Part shown: piece by piece, positions 32,159-44,172 of the stretch | Position numbering within the stretch: the stretch's first letter is position 1 | Layout: each line of letters starts with the position of its first letter | Assembly: GCA_009193035.1 (NCBI GenBank) | Contig: SWDT01000011.1 | Coordinates: forward strand, 124,001-188,000 | DNA: 64,000 nucleotides | Reading direction: 5' to 3' | From: Halicephalobus mephisto | Taxonomy: Eukaryota > Nematoda > Chromadorea > Rhabditida > Panagrolaimidae | Notes under the pieces: generated by a model | What the model was told of the DNA's origin: nothing | The model's database searches: none | The model's input: the letters and a program-made list of their open reading frames with translations, nothing else | Program-made: the position numbers and the translations under genes

Positions 32159-32430
32159 ACTTCTAACTTCTAACTTCTAACTTCTTCCTTCTAACTTCTA
32201 ACTTCTTCCTTCTAACTTCTAACTTCTAACTTCTCCTTCTGACTTCTGACTTCTGACTTCTTCTTTCTAACTTCTTCTTTCTAACTTCTAACTTCTGACT
32301 TCTTCGTTCTAACTTCTAACTTCTTCCTTCTAACTTCTGACTTCTGACTTCTAACTTCTTCGTTCTTCGTTCTTCGTTCTTCGTTCTTCGTTCTTCGTTC
32401 TTCCTTCTAACTTCTAACTTCTGAACACCG
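32159..32430. repeat. Heptanucleotide microsatellite (TTCTAAC / TTCGTTC)
   Basis: A long pure-pyrimidine-rich array of TTCTAAC, TTCTGAC, TTCTTCC and TTCGTTC heptamers (over thirty units). It is purine-only on the other strand apart from single T and C positions. It is not the nematode telomere unit TTAGGC. Confidence 0.9.
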
Positions 32431-32843
32431 TAACTGCTGCAAATTAACATCCAACTTGGGGTCCTGTGCCTCAGGAACTTTCGTTCTGAGAACCTTTTCG
32501 TTTTTTATGACAAAGATAAAAAATGTTTTTCTCCGTCTGTTCGACAGAGTAGTAATAGTTCGCTGATCGGGCATTTACCGTATGCTTTACAGTATCCAAT
32601 TTTTTTAAAAATTATTTCTGAAACTAAATAACTCAAAAAATTCAAAAAAATCGGGATTTTCATTTTTGCATTTTTTATTAGTTTTTTAAACATTGGTTAA
32701 TCAGTGGTAAATAACGCAAAAAAGCACTTAATTACAGTAATTACAAAATGTGATTTAAAAACAAGTAGTTTGAAAATAAATATTAATTATAATTACAAAG
32801 TTTCTGAAACCGGTTTTTTGGAAATTGCAAGTGAACGTGTGCA

Positions 32844-33095
32844 ATGACTCATTTCCGGAATATACAAAAATCGGAAAATTCAACTGCAATAAATTTTTTA
32901 AAAAAATTCAACACTTTTGGTGGAGATTCTGAAGCTGTTCTCCAGAATTTTACAATGACATCAGAAGCATTTCTCAATTTTCATTTTGGAAGAAATTATG
33001 AAAATCAAAACGGAAATATTCTGAAGTCATTTTTCGTGTTCGATTCAAGCCTCAACATCCTTCGGATTGACGAAGAAGTTTTTACAATTAAGTAA
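32844..33095 (+). CDS. Candidate exon or small protein, unknown
   Basis: ATG 32844 opens 83 codons (MTHFRNIQKSENSTAI ... RIDEEVFTIK) and stops at TAA overlapping a GTAAGA donor. The latter half (GGDSEAVLQNFTMTSEAFLN, SFFVFDSSLNILRID) has a mixed, protein-like composition without repeats, unlike the surrounding DNA. If the donor is used, it is a first exon with the rest lost or not recognised. No family match comes to mind. Confidence 0.35.
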   Translation: MTHFRNIQKSENSTAINFLKKFNTFGGDSEAVLQNFTMTSEAFLNFHFGRNYENQNGNILKSFFVFDSSLNILRIDEEVFTIK

Positions 33096-33244
33096 GATTT
33101 CTATTAGGAAGCACAGTAGGATCTCAGTTTCTAATGTCTTCGCTATCAACTTCATAAATAAGATCGTTCAAATGGCCACATATCCAAAACTTATGATGAT
33201 TTAAAATAGCATCATTTCCGATGAAAAGGTCTCGCTAATTTTTT

Positions 33245-33590
33245 GCAAATTATAAAACCAATATTAATGAAGATATATCCCATGACACATGATATAAAAC
33301 CAATATTAATCAGGATATATCCTATGGCACATGATATAAACCAATATCAATCAGGATATATCTCATGGCACATGATATAAAACCAATATCAATCAGGATA
33401 TATCCCATGGCACATGATATAAACCAATATCAATCAGGATATATCTCATGGCACATGATATAAAACCAATATCAATCAGGATATATCCCATGGCATATGA
33501 TATAAAACCAATATCAATCAGGATATATCCCATGGCACATGATATAAAACCAATATCAATCAGGATATATCCTATGGCATATGTTGAAAT
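33245..33590. repeat. 42-bp tandem repeat, about eight copies
   Basis: Unit ATATAAAACCAATATCAATC then AGGATATATCCCATGGCACA and TG. Copies are nearly identical (one or two differences), so the array is young. There are no unique spacers. Confidence 0.95.
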
Positions 33591-33732
33591 CTCGAGCTGA
33601 ACGGCACTTCACAGGATGGGACTCGCGTTTTCGACATTAATTCTACAACTTGTTCGTAAAATTCAGACATGTTAATTGACATCAAAATAAAATTTATAAT
33701 TTATTTGTAACTTTAGTACAGATAAATCGATA

Positions 33733-34014
33733 TCAAGTCTGTAGTTCGTAATATTCTATCAAATCAATCAACATTTTTATATTTATCTTCTTCTTTCTAA
33801 TTTTTTTCCGCATCTGGACAACTTGCTTTATTTTTTTTCTCCACTTTGTGTGGTCTGCAGCGTCTTTGGAATTAACTTTTCCGATTCTCATATTTTTCCT
33901 GATTTTTTTTATCCACCGGGTTTTCGGACGACCTAAGGAACATTCGTCTTCAATATTTGGCTCTAACGCTGTTTTGTCTACAGAATCTTCCCCTATACGA
34001 AGGACGGGTCTATA
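33733..34014 (-). mobile_element. Non-LTR retrotransposon (LINE) C-terminal fragment
   Basis: The minus strand reads an open frame of 93 codons containing CSLGRPKTRWIKKIRKNMRI and then SKDAADHTKWRKKIKQVV. The GRPxTRW ... DAxDxxxWRxxI pattern is the well-known C-terminal tail of RTE/craniofacial-like non-LTR reverse transcriptase ORFs. It is preceded in frame by a stop, and no RT core is present, so it is a dead 5'-truncated copy. The SINE at 34092 starts 78 bp away. Confidence 0.75.
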
Positions 34015-34091
34015 TCAGCGGAATCCAGATTCCTGAACTTTAGTGCCTATTGGTGTTACTTCTATTATTTTGAATAAAAATATTTTTGTTT

Positions 34092-34456
34092 ATAAAAGAT
34101 AAAGATAAAAGATGCCCCAGTATTTGAGCCTGAAAGAACTTCTCAAAATCGCAGGCTTTCGAGAGTTCTTGCAAACTGCTGGGTGTGGTGTAGGTGGGCC
34201 TCCCACTAACCACAAGGGTCTAGTAACCATTAGGATCCACTAACCACAGGGGTCGATTTTAGCCTGTTACGGGTCCGCTGGGGCTAGCAGCACTCGGACT
34301 CGCCTTTTAATCTTCCACATTCAAATGTATCCCCTTTTCGCCCCTACTCTTCTGAGAGGTTAGGCTTTTACGACCTGGGTTTTGGCCGACCGGGATTTGA
34401 ACCTGCGCTTCGACGTGTGATACAACAGCGCCCACCGCCTCTGCACCACTCCCGGC
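34092..34456 (-). mobile_element. tRNA-derived SINE with target-site duplication
   Basis: On minus, the 5' end is GCCGGGAGTGGTGCAGAGGC. A box TGGTGCAGAGG is at 34448-34438 and B box GGTTCAAATCCC at 34403-34392, spaced as in a tRNA gene, so a Pol III promoter is present. The body ends in a CTTTTATCTTTATC tail. The 10-bp direct repeat ATTTTTGTTT (plus strand) flanks it at 34082-34091 and 34457-34466. The intact duplication shows a fairly recent LINE-mediated insertion. It is between cathepsin copies A and B. Confidence 0.88.
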
Positions 34457-34563
34457 ATTTTTGTTTGTATTTACCGAAATTTCGAAATGAAATTTAAATT
34501 AACTTAGAAATGATTTATTTACAGATTTTAAATAAAAATTGATAAAAAAGTAAAAATTGGACT

Positions 34564-37262
<2,699 letters not shown>

Positions 37263-37479
37263 TTCTGAAAAAAATCGTTTGACGGATTTTCTTTCACAAT
37301 AAATACGAAATATGAGCCGGATATTTTTAAAAAAATGGGGATCTTGTGACCGGAACAGCCAAGATTGAAAATCAGCCGCAATCGAGCCAGTCAAAAAAAC
37401 AAAAACGAAGACTTTGTGACAGTTGCTTCCCCGCCGGCAATTATTCCACAACGATATTTGGTCCTTAACGGTAATTGTT

Positions 37480-38140
37480 CTCTAGTGATATTTTGTTTCA
37501 ATTACTGTAGAAAAAAATTAACAAATTTCACTACAGTAGGAAACTATATAATTATAGAAATCAGGATTTGACTTGTTCAATGATCTAGATAAAGTCCAAA
37601 AATATCCATAAAGATATCCAAAATTCTATCAACAGATCTGGAAAAATTTGGTCATTAATCAATTTGTTTAAAATTTTCAAATTTCTTATTCCAATTACTG
37701 TAGGAAAAAATTAACAAATTTTTACAGTAAGAAACTGTATAATTATAGAAATCAGGATTTGACTTGTTCAATGATCTATATGAAATTCAAAAATATCCAC
37801 AAAGATATCCAAAATTCTATCAACAGATCTGGAAAAATTTGATCGTTAATCAATTTGTTTAAAATTTTCAAATTTCTTATTCCAATTACTGTAGAAAAAA
37901 ATTAACAAATTTCACTACAGTAAGAAACTATATAATTATAGAAATCAGGATTTTACTTGTTCAATGATTTATATGAAGTCCAAAAATATCCACAAAGATA
38001 TCCAAAATTCAACCAACAGATCTGGAAAAATTTGGTCATTAATCAACTAATTGAGAATTTTCTGATTTTTTATTTTCTTTATTATTGTAGAAAATTAAAA
38101 AATTAATAAGTTTCATTACAGTAGGGATCTATATAAACAC
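37480..38140. repeat. About 193-bp tandem repeat upstream of cathepsin B
   Basis: Three full copies and a fourth partial one contain AATTACTGTAGAAAAAAATT, AGAAATCAGGATTTGACTTG and ATCAACAGATCTGGAAAAAT. Their similarity suggests recent amplification in the promoter-proximal region. Confidence 0.9.
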
Positions 38141-38919
38141 AAGGAACGGGAATTAACTTTTCTGATGATCTGTGAACAACCCGGGCCATTGACCAAGGGT
38201 TCAAGCAGTCGATCAAGGAGGTCATTAATCAGATAAGACTCCCTTCTTTTTTATCTTATTTATTGCACAAAATAGAACTAAGTCCAGAGCTGTCAATTTT
38301 CGAACTTCTAAATTAATTTCAAATCGAATTTTTATATAATTTTAAAACAAATTTCCAATTTTTTAAATATAATTTATTAATAAATTTCGAATTAACTTTT
38401 TACTTAATTTTTTATATAATTTTTTATATAATTTATTAATAAATTTCGAATTAATTTTTACATAATTTTTAACAACTTTTTAATATCATTTTTATATAAT
38501 TTTTTAATAAACTTTTTAAAATAATTTTTGAATTAATTTAAAATCGCATTTTTTAACCAATTTCGAATTAATTTTTTAATTAATTTTGAATTAATTCGAG
38601 TTCGAAAATTCGAATCGGAATAGTTTTATTCGAAAATTTCAAAAACTCGACAATTCTGAATAAGTCAATAATCATCAAGACAGGAATCTATATAAATACA
38701 GAAAATTGAATTTAATCTGTCCGGTGATCTGCAAAAACCCCAAGGCGTCGATCAAAGTTTAAAAATCACGATCGACGACCCTGGTCATTAATCAGCCGGA
38801 TAAGAGTTTTTTTATCTTGTTTACTTTAGGGAAAAATAAAGTAATTGACGACTATCAATACAGTAAGAATCTAGAATTTTCATTTTTATGAAATTTTAAG
38901 TTTCATCAAAGTTAACTGC

Positions 38920-39180
38920 TGTTACATCGATGTATTAACTGACTATTGGATAAGCAAACTAAGTCTCGAAGAGAAATACCCTAAATAATAAACATTAGGC
39001 ATACTGTATAATGACAGATCAAGGTGGACTAAGTAATATATGGTTGTTATTGTGTTTAGTTTTTGTTACATCGATGTATTAACTAGCTATTGGATAAGCG
39101 AACTAAGTCTCGAAAAGAAATACCCTAAATAATAAACATTAGGCATACTGTATATAAAACAAACCGAATGTTGCATTATT
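38920..39180. repeat. About 142-bp repeat, two copies, shared with 31.5 kb
   Basis: Same unit as at 31470-31860 (TTACATCGATGTATTAACT ... TTGGATAAGCAAACTAAGTC). The downstream flank (TTGCATTATTATTACA, TTTTATATCTCTCGCACGAC) also resembles the flank at 31870-31950. Confidence 0.9.
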
Positions 39181-39559
39181 ATTACACATATTATTATTGT
39201 GTTAAATCTTAGTTTTTAGATAAAAAAAACTTTTATATCTCTCGCACGACAACGCCAGTTTATCGAAATTCAACAATTATCGTACAATTAAGAAAAAATT
39301 TTAAGTTTTTCAATATCACTTTTATATCGAATTCGAATTTTTTTCGGAACTTGTGGTCGAATTTTATTAAATTTATTTTTGAATTAAAATAAAAAATTTT
39401 TAAATTTTTATTTTTTCTTTTTCGAAAAAAACTGACTTTTAAATTTCGATCAATAAAGAAATATTTAATTACAAAGTAGAATTACTCACATTAGAAAAGG
39501 TGATGCAGAAAACAAGTATTTCAAAAAAAATGAATCATGAAACAAGGGACGCTTTTTTA

Positions 39560-39965
39560 TTTTTCATATATGAAGTTTTACATTTTTTTAAATTTTTTAT
39601 TTTTCAAGATTATTGAAAAAAATTGAATGACGAATTTTGAATATCCATCAGATAAGTTATAAAATTAGTTTTAAATTTTATTAAAAAATATATCTATTAA
39701 ATTTTTATTTTTTCATATATAAAATTTTATATTTTTTTAAATTTTTAATTTTTGAAGATTATTGAAAAAAAATTCAATGACGAATTTTGAACATTCATCA
39801 GATAAGTTATAAAATTAGTTTTAAATTTTATTAAAATATATATCTATTAAATTTTTATTTTTTCATATATGAAATTTTACATTTTTTTTATTTCCGAAGA
39901 TTATTGAAAAAAAATTCAATGACGAATTCTGAACATTCATCAGATAACCTGTTTTAAAAGATATA
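39560..39965. repeat. About 145-bp tandem repeat, three copies
   Basis: Units contain TTTTTCATATATGAAATTTT, GAAGATTATTGAAAAAAAAT and CATCAGATAAGTTATAAAAT. No gene. Confidence 0.85.
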
Positions 39966-40119
39966 TGAAGTAAATTAAATCGAAAAATTAAAGATTAACT
40001 GCAATCGAACCAATCAAAAAAATTTTCAAAGACATTCAATAAAAAAAATTAATGATGAAATAATTTTAAAAAATAATTTAAATTTTTTTTCAGAAAATGG
40101 GTTAATGATATAATTTTGG

Positions 40120-40270
40120 GATTTTATAAGCTTCCACAGGACCGCCTTGCCTGGACAGCTTCAATCAAATTGATAACCCGTCTGATTTGGATTGACTGAC
40201 AGTCTTGTGACCGTCAATCAGCAAAAATCGGAACTTGTGCCTGGCACTTCGACGGTCTGAGAATTTTATT
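40120..40270. other. Isolated GC-richer island
   Basis: An island (CACAGGACCGCCTTGCCTGG ... TTGTGCCTGGCACTTCGACG) inside AT-rich DNA. On minus, part of it reads KFRFLLIDGHKTVSQSKSD before a stop. It is not a tRNA by fold. It could be an exon relic or a small RNA gene. Confidence 0.25.
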
Positions 40271-40486
40271 TGCTCGAAGTTAATTTTAAAGAAAAAATTC
40301 AAAATAACAAAAATATGTAAAAATAACAATTCAACGATATTTGTTAGAATTTACCACGATTATATTTTATCAAAATTAATGCTCAAAATTCAAAGTTGAA
40401 ATTTCAATTTTTCTTATTGAGACACGGGTAATTTTTGATTCAAAAATTTAAACATTAATTCAAGCATAATATGGATTTTTAAAATA

Positions 40487-40735
40487 AAAAAATTCATGGA
40501 TATTGTCTTAACATGGAAAACTTGGATTTCGAAAATTATGTCTCAGCGCGAAAAACTCAAATTTTAAAAGTTGTGTCTCAATGCGGAAAACCTGAACTTT
40601 AAAAGTAGTATCTTAGCGCGAAAAATTCAAATTTTAAAAGTTGTGTCTCAACGCGAAAAACTCGAATTTTAAAAGTTGTGTCTTAGCGCGAAAAATTCAA
40701 ATTTCTACTTTAAACTTTGACTGTTAACTTTGATA
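40487..40735. repeat. About 45-bp tandem repeat, GTGTCTCAACGCGAAAAACT
   Basis: Six units of TTTTAAAAGTTGTGTCTCAA then CGCGAAAAACTCGAA. It lies just past the HSF-2 stop codon. The GTCTCAACGCGAA core is of the same style as the GGTCTCGACACGAA repeats. Confidence 0.85.
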
Positions 40736-40745
40736 AAAAGTAGTT

Positions 40746-42509
40746 CTAATTAGGACTTAATTCTTCCAACGCGTTCTCCCAACTGGTACTGTCAGTTTCG
40801 TTTAAGAAATCTCCTAAGCCTCCATTGCCAAGTACGGTAGAATCATTAGCGAAATATTCCATCAAGTCATCTCTTTCCAACATGTTATTTCTGTCTATTT
40901 CTTCCAGAAGACCTTCATCCGGCATCATTTCGATCGATGGATAAATCTGCTGAGGTTGTTGATCATCATAGGACGTCGACGGATCACATTGAACATACTG
41001 TACTTGTTTTTTCGACGATCGTTTAACAGGCACAATCATGTCGTTAGATCTCATGACTTCAGAAGGCACAACTTGAGTGATAATTTGAGGATTATCATAT
41101 GCAAATCCAAAATTGACGTCATTTTTGGACATTGCCAATTCATCTTCCAAAACCGACCGTTTAGAAATAACGAGACTTTCATGGAGTTGCTGCTGGATAC
41201 AAGACAGGACGTCACCCCCGTGACCAGAAGGCACGATCAACTTCTCAGATTCCACGTACGGTCGTTGACGTCTGGCGACTCGTCTGTTGGCCGGCATCAC
41301 AGAAATCAAAAATTGAATCAGTTTATTGAAGCAATCCGATTGTTTTGCGTTCGTTTCCCGAAGAATCCTCATTTCATCCCAAAGCAAGTCGTGTCCTCTA
41401 GAAAGAGAGTCTACCGTATTCTCGAGTTCTTCTTGTTTCTGACGTAAAAGATTCAATTCAGTCATTATCCCGACCAAATCCGTTTGAGCAATTGTGACAA
41501 ATTTGTTTTCATCATCGTAGGTTTGGAATGGCTGTCGTTCTGTCGGCACAGCAGCGGTGAGTTTCTTTGTTGGATTAGTTTGACGTTTAATTTCGAACAT
41601 TAAATCATGGCAATGTCTGACAAACTTGGGATGCATAAAATGGAGGTTGTCTCCGGAATTCTCCATGTAGCAAAGAGAGGTTTTGTCCACAGAAGCAAGT
41701 TTGCGAAAACCATCTGAAACACAGTTATTTAAAAATTAAACATTTTTATAAAATTAAATTTTTCAGTAAGAATTTCTAAAATTAAAAACTTCAGGTCTTA
41801 TATCTTGATTTTAAAAGTTTTAACTAAATTTTGGGGAATTTCAGAAACTTTCACTTGATTGTGGAAGATCCTGGAAAATGTTACAAAATTTTGAGAGTTT
41901 TTACTTCACTGTGGAAGATTCTGGAAAATCCTACAAAATTTTGAGTTTTTATTTCACAGTGTAAGATTCTGGAAAATCCTATAAGATTTAGAGTTTTTAC
42001 TTCACTGTGGAAGATTCTAGAAGTCTTCACAAGCTGTCTCAAAATTCTTGAACTTCTTTGAACTTTCCAGCTCACGCTAAAAAGATCCCAGAACCCTCAA
42101 CTACAATCTAAAATCTTTTCACAGAATTTCAGTTTCAAAAATCTCTACACAATCCTGGGAAATTCCAGAACCTTCTGCTGGATGTTAATCTTGTTGTAAT
42201 CCATATATCAACTTACAGAAATTAAGCTGTCTAACGAAGCTGTTCAAGTTTTTGTGCTTGAAAAATTTTGGAAGAACTTCATCACAAAAGGCCGGGGAGT
42301 CGAGGATGTGGAAAGATGTTCCGGACTGAAACGACAATTTTTAATCGATTTTATATAAAATTACTCACCTCATCCCAGCAAATAATGTCGTCCAAGCTTT
42401 CGTCTTCTAGCATGTTCAGGAGCTTCACCAAGAAGACCGGAAGTGCCTTTACTGTCTTGGCGTCCACGCCGGGGACCATCATTATCTGTTTAGAAGCGAT
42501 CGTCGTCAT
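40746..42509 (-). CDS. hsf-2: Divergent heat shock factor paralogue
   Basis: Second HSF-family gene. Exons on minus are 42369-42509, 42217-42325 and 40746-41713, giving 405 residues from ATG 42509 ([11 protein letters not shown]). The DNA-binding domain is at about 20-115: [36 protein letters not shown], and the recognition helix [18 protein letters not shown]. The first two splice sites within the domain fall at the same codons as in HSF-1 (WDD/SG against WDE/SG, and MY/GFR against FY/GFR), so they are paralogues by common intron positions. A coiled coil follows ([20 protein letters not shown]). The C-terminus is acidic. The domain is clearly less conserved than HSF-1. C. elegans also has a divergent hsf-2, which I take as the likely ortholog. 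Confidence 0.88.
41840..42040. repeat. About 58-bp tandem repeat in HSF-2 intron 2
   Basis: Four units of GTTTTTACTTCACTGTGGAA then GATTCTGGAAAATCC and TACAAAATTTTGA. Confidence 0.85.
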
Positions 42510-42649
42510 AATTTTCACCTTTGTACTTATTCTAACAAATATCCGTTGAAAGCAGTTACCCTAGAAACGGAATTACTAAATAACAAAATATAAATGATGC
42601 AAAAACGTGCGATATATAAAATAATCGAATATTACGAAATCGGGTGTGA

Positions 42650-42925
42650 CAAACCAGTCCAAAGCCTCAAAGACAGTCAAACCTATCCTACTTGAAAAAT
42701 GATGGATCGAGAAGACGGAAATTATCAATACAAGAGGAAAATCTGTTAAGAAACCTGTATTGCCAGCTGCGCGACAACAGTTCCGTCCGAAAACACGGAA
42801 ACACAGACAGACCGGATAGCGCCTTGTTCGCCTCGAGACGAGGAGGAAAACGCGGCCCAAGGCGAGGAAAAACGGACAATTATTGGGAGCACATTCTAAT
42901 CGATAATTTACCTACTTTTATTTAA
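42650..42925 (+). CDS. Arg-rich open frame, divergent from HSF-2
   Basis: An open frame of 91 codons without ATG ends at TAA 42925. It contains KLSIQEENLLRNLYCQLRD and SRRGGKRGPRRGKTDNYW, and ends DNLPTFI. It begins 141 bp upstream of HSF-2 in the opposite direction. Composition is coding-like. The nearest ATG pair (42702) is in another frame that stops after 16 codons. It may be a terminal exon whose first exon I cannot see, or a gene broken by a frameshift. No family recognised. Confidence 0.35.
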   Translation, partial: QTSPKPQRQSNLSYLKNDGSRRRKLSIQEENLLRNLYCQLRDNSSVRKHGNTDRPDSALFASRRGGKRGPRRGKTDNYWEHILIDNLPTFI

Positions 42926-43299
42926 GAAAAAAAATGAAACAGTTTTTATCAAAAATAATTGATGATTCATTTCATCATGAAAGTGATTATTTTTACGTGA
43001 TTTTTTTCATTGTATTTCCAGGACAAAAAACGAAATTTCTTGGAGATTTTCATATATGAAAAATTCACTGATTTTTTAATTAAAAATAAAAATCGAAATT
43101 TGAATTTTATAATTTTCGGTAATTTCTATCAACTTTTGAAAAACTCGGTGTAGAAAAATTTTCGGATTCAATTTTCCGAATATTGAACGAAACTGAATTC
43201 CGGAATACCTGGCTTTCGATTGATCATTTCGAAATCTACAAAAAAGTAATTTCTCTTCCATGTTCTGGATTAACCTAGTGAAACTAAGAAAAAGAGAAC

Positions 43300-43371
43300 T
43301 TCCCATGCGGGGAATCGAACCCCGGCCGCCTGGGTGAAAACCAGAAATCCTAACCACTAGACCACATGGGA
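43300..43371 (-). tRNA. tRNA-Glu (anticodon TTC)
   Basis: On minus, TCCCATG (43371-43365) pairs with CATGGGA (43307-43301) as the acceptor stem, with discriminator A at 43300. The D arm has GGTCTAGTGGTTAGG with the A box, the anticodon stem CTGG/CCAG holds the loop TTTTCAC (anticodon TTC, Glu), and the T arm is CCGGGGTTCGATTCCCCG. There is no intron. 72 nt plus CCA not encoded. A T-rich run downstream (TTTGTAGATTTCG on minus) can end Pol III transcription. Confidence 0.96.
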
Positions 43372-43569
43372 CATGCTCTAAGGGCAATTTGCTTATTATT
43401 AAAATTTTCTCATATTTAAGCTAAAATCCTAAAAAACGAAAAAATTTCTAAGAAAGAACTTAATGCAATTGATATATCAAATAATTAATAAATTACTTCT
43501 TTATTCTTCTCTTGAAAAATAAAAATCAATTTATCCACTCCATAATGAAACAAATACTTTTTAATTTCT

Positions 43570-43690
43570 GCGTTTTTCGTAATTTTTAGTAAATTTATTT
43601 CTTTCAAAAAAAATATTTTCAAAAAAAAAGTATTTTCAAAAAAAAACATTTTCAAAAAAATTATTTTCAAAAAAAATATTTTCAAATCAT
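43570..43690. repeat. AAAAAAATATTTTC short tandem repeat
   Basis: About six units of TTTTCAAAAAAAA and TATTTTCAAAAAA. It explains the Phe-Leu-Lys frames on minus here. Confidence 0.85.
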
Positions 43691-43804
43691 ATTTACTGTA
43701 AAAAGAAATCTGGGAAACAGCGATTTATTATCTTTTTTCTCACTAAGACCAAATATTAAGAAATCCACAAAAAACTACAAAATATTTTTACAATTTAATA
43801 AAAA

Positions 43805-44023
43805 TTAACAACAACAAACTAAAAAACTTTCTTCGCGCCATTCTTTTTCGTTGTGAGACCTTTCTTGATCAAATTTTCTTTTTTTTTTTGCATACGAACA
43901 GGACAAACATCTTAATTTTTTTCGCTCTTCTTTAACATTATACTTTTTCCTTTCAACTCTGTCAACATCCACAAACACATCTCCCACCACAACAAGAATC
44001 CTAAAATCCTTTAAATCCGTCAT
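43805..44023 (-). CDS. Small ORF downstream of ccpp-1
   Basis: ATG 44023 opens 72 codons on minus: MTDLKDFRILVVVGDVFVDV, then a Lys/Arg/Glu-rich middle with RCLSCSYAKKKRK, and a Cys-rich end FLVCCC. It lies 149 bp past the ccpp-1 stop on the same strand, a spacing compatible with an operon, but no clean TTTCAG precedes it and it could equally be 3' UTR. Unknown function. Confidence 0.3.
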   Translation of the reverse strand: MTDLKDFRILVVVGDVFVDVDRVERKKYNVKEERKKLRCLSCSYAKKKRKFDQERSHNEKEWREESFLVCCC

Positions 44024-44172
44024 TCTTCAATCCAAACTCAAACCGTTTTATCAAATAAAGCTTCAAGAAATCAATGGAATCAAAACCAAAAACAGACATA
44101 TGTACACAATAACAAAGACCCATATCCATGTCTTTGAATTTCATAACCAAAACTAATGAAAGCTTCAAGATA

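Noticed and set aside
32159..32430. Internal telomere-like repeat
   Set aside because: The unit is a heptamer of TTCTAAC type. The usual nematode telomere repeat is TTAGGC, and no such run is present.
33245..33590. Possible CRISPR-like array
   Set aside because: The 42-bp units are directly adjacent with no unique spacers, and the genome is eukaryotic. It is a satellite.
34392..34456. A second tRNA gene
   Set aside because: A and B boxes are present but acceptor and anticodon stems do not pair. The sequence continues into a body with a tail and target-site duplications, so it is a SINE.
43076..43387. 103-codon minus-strand open frame
   Set aside because: Its first third is the tRNA-Glu gene read as protein.
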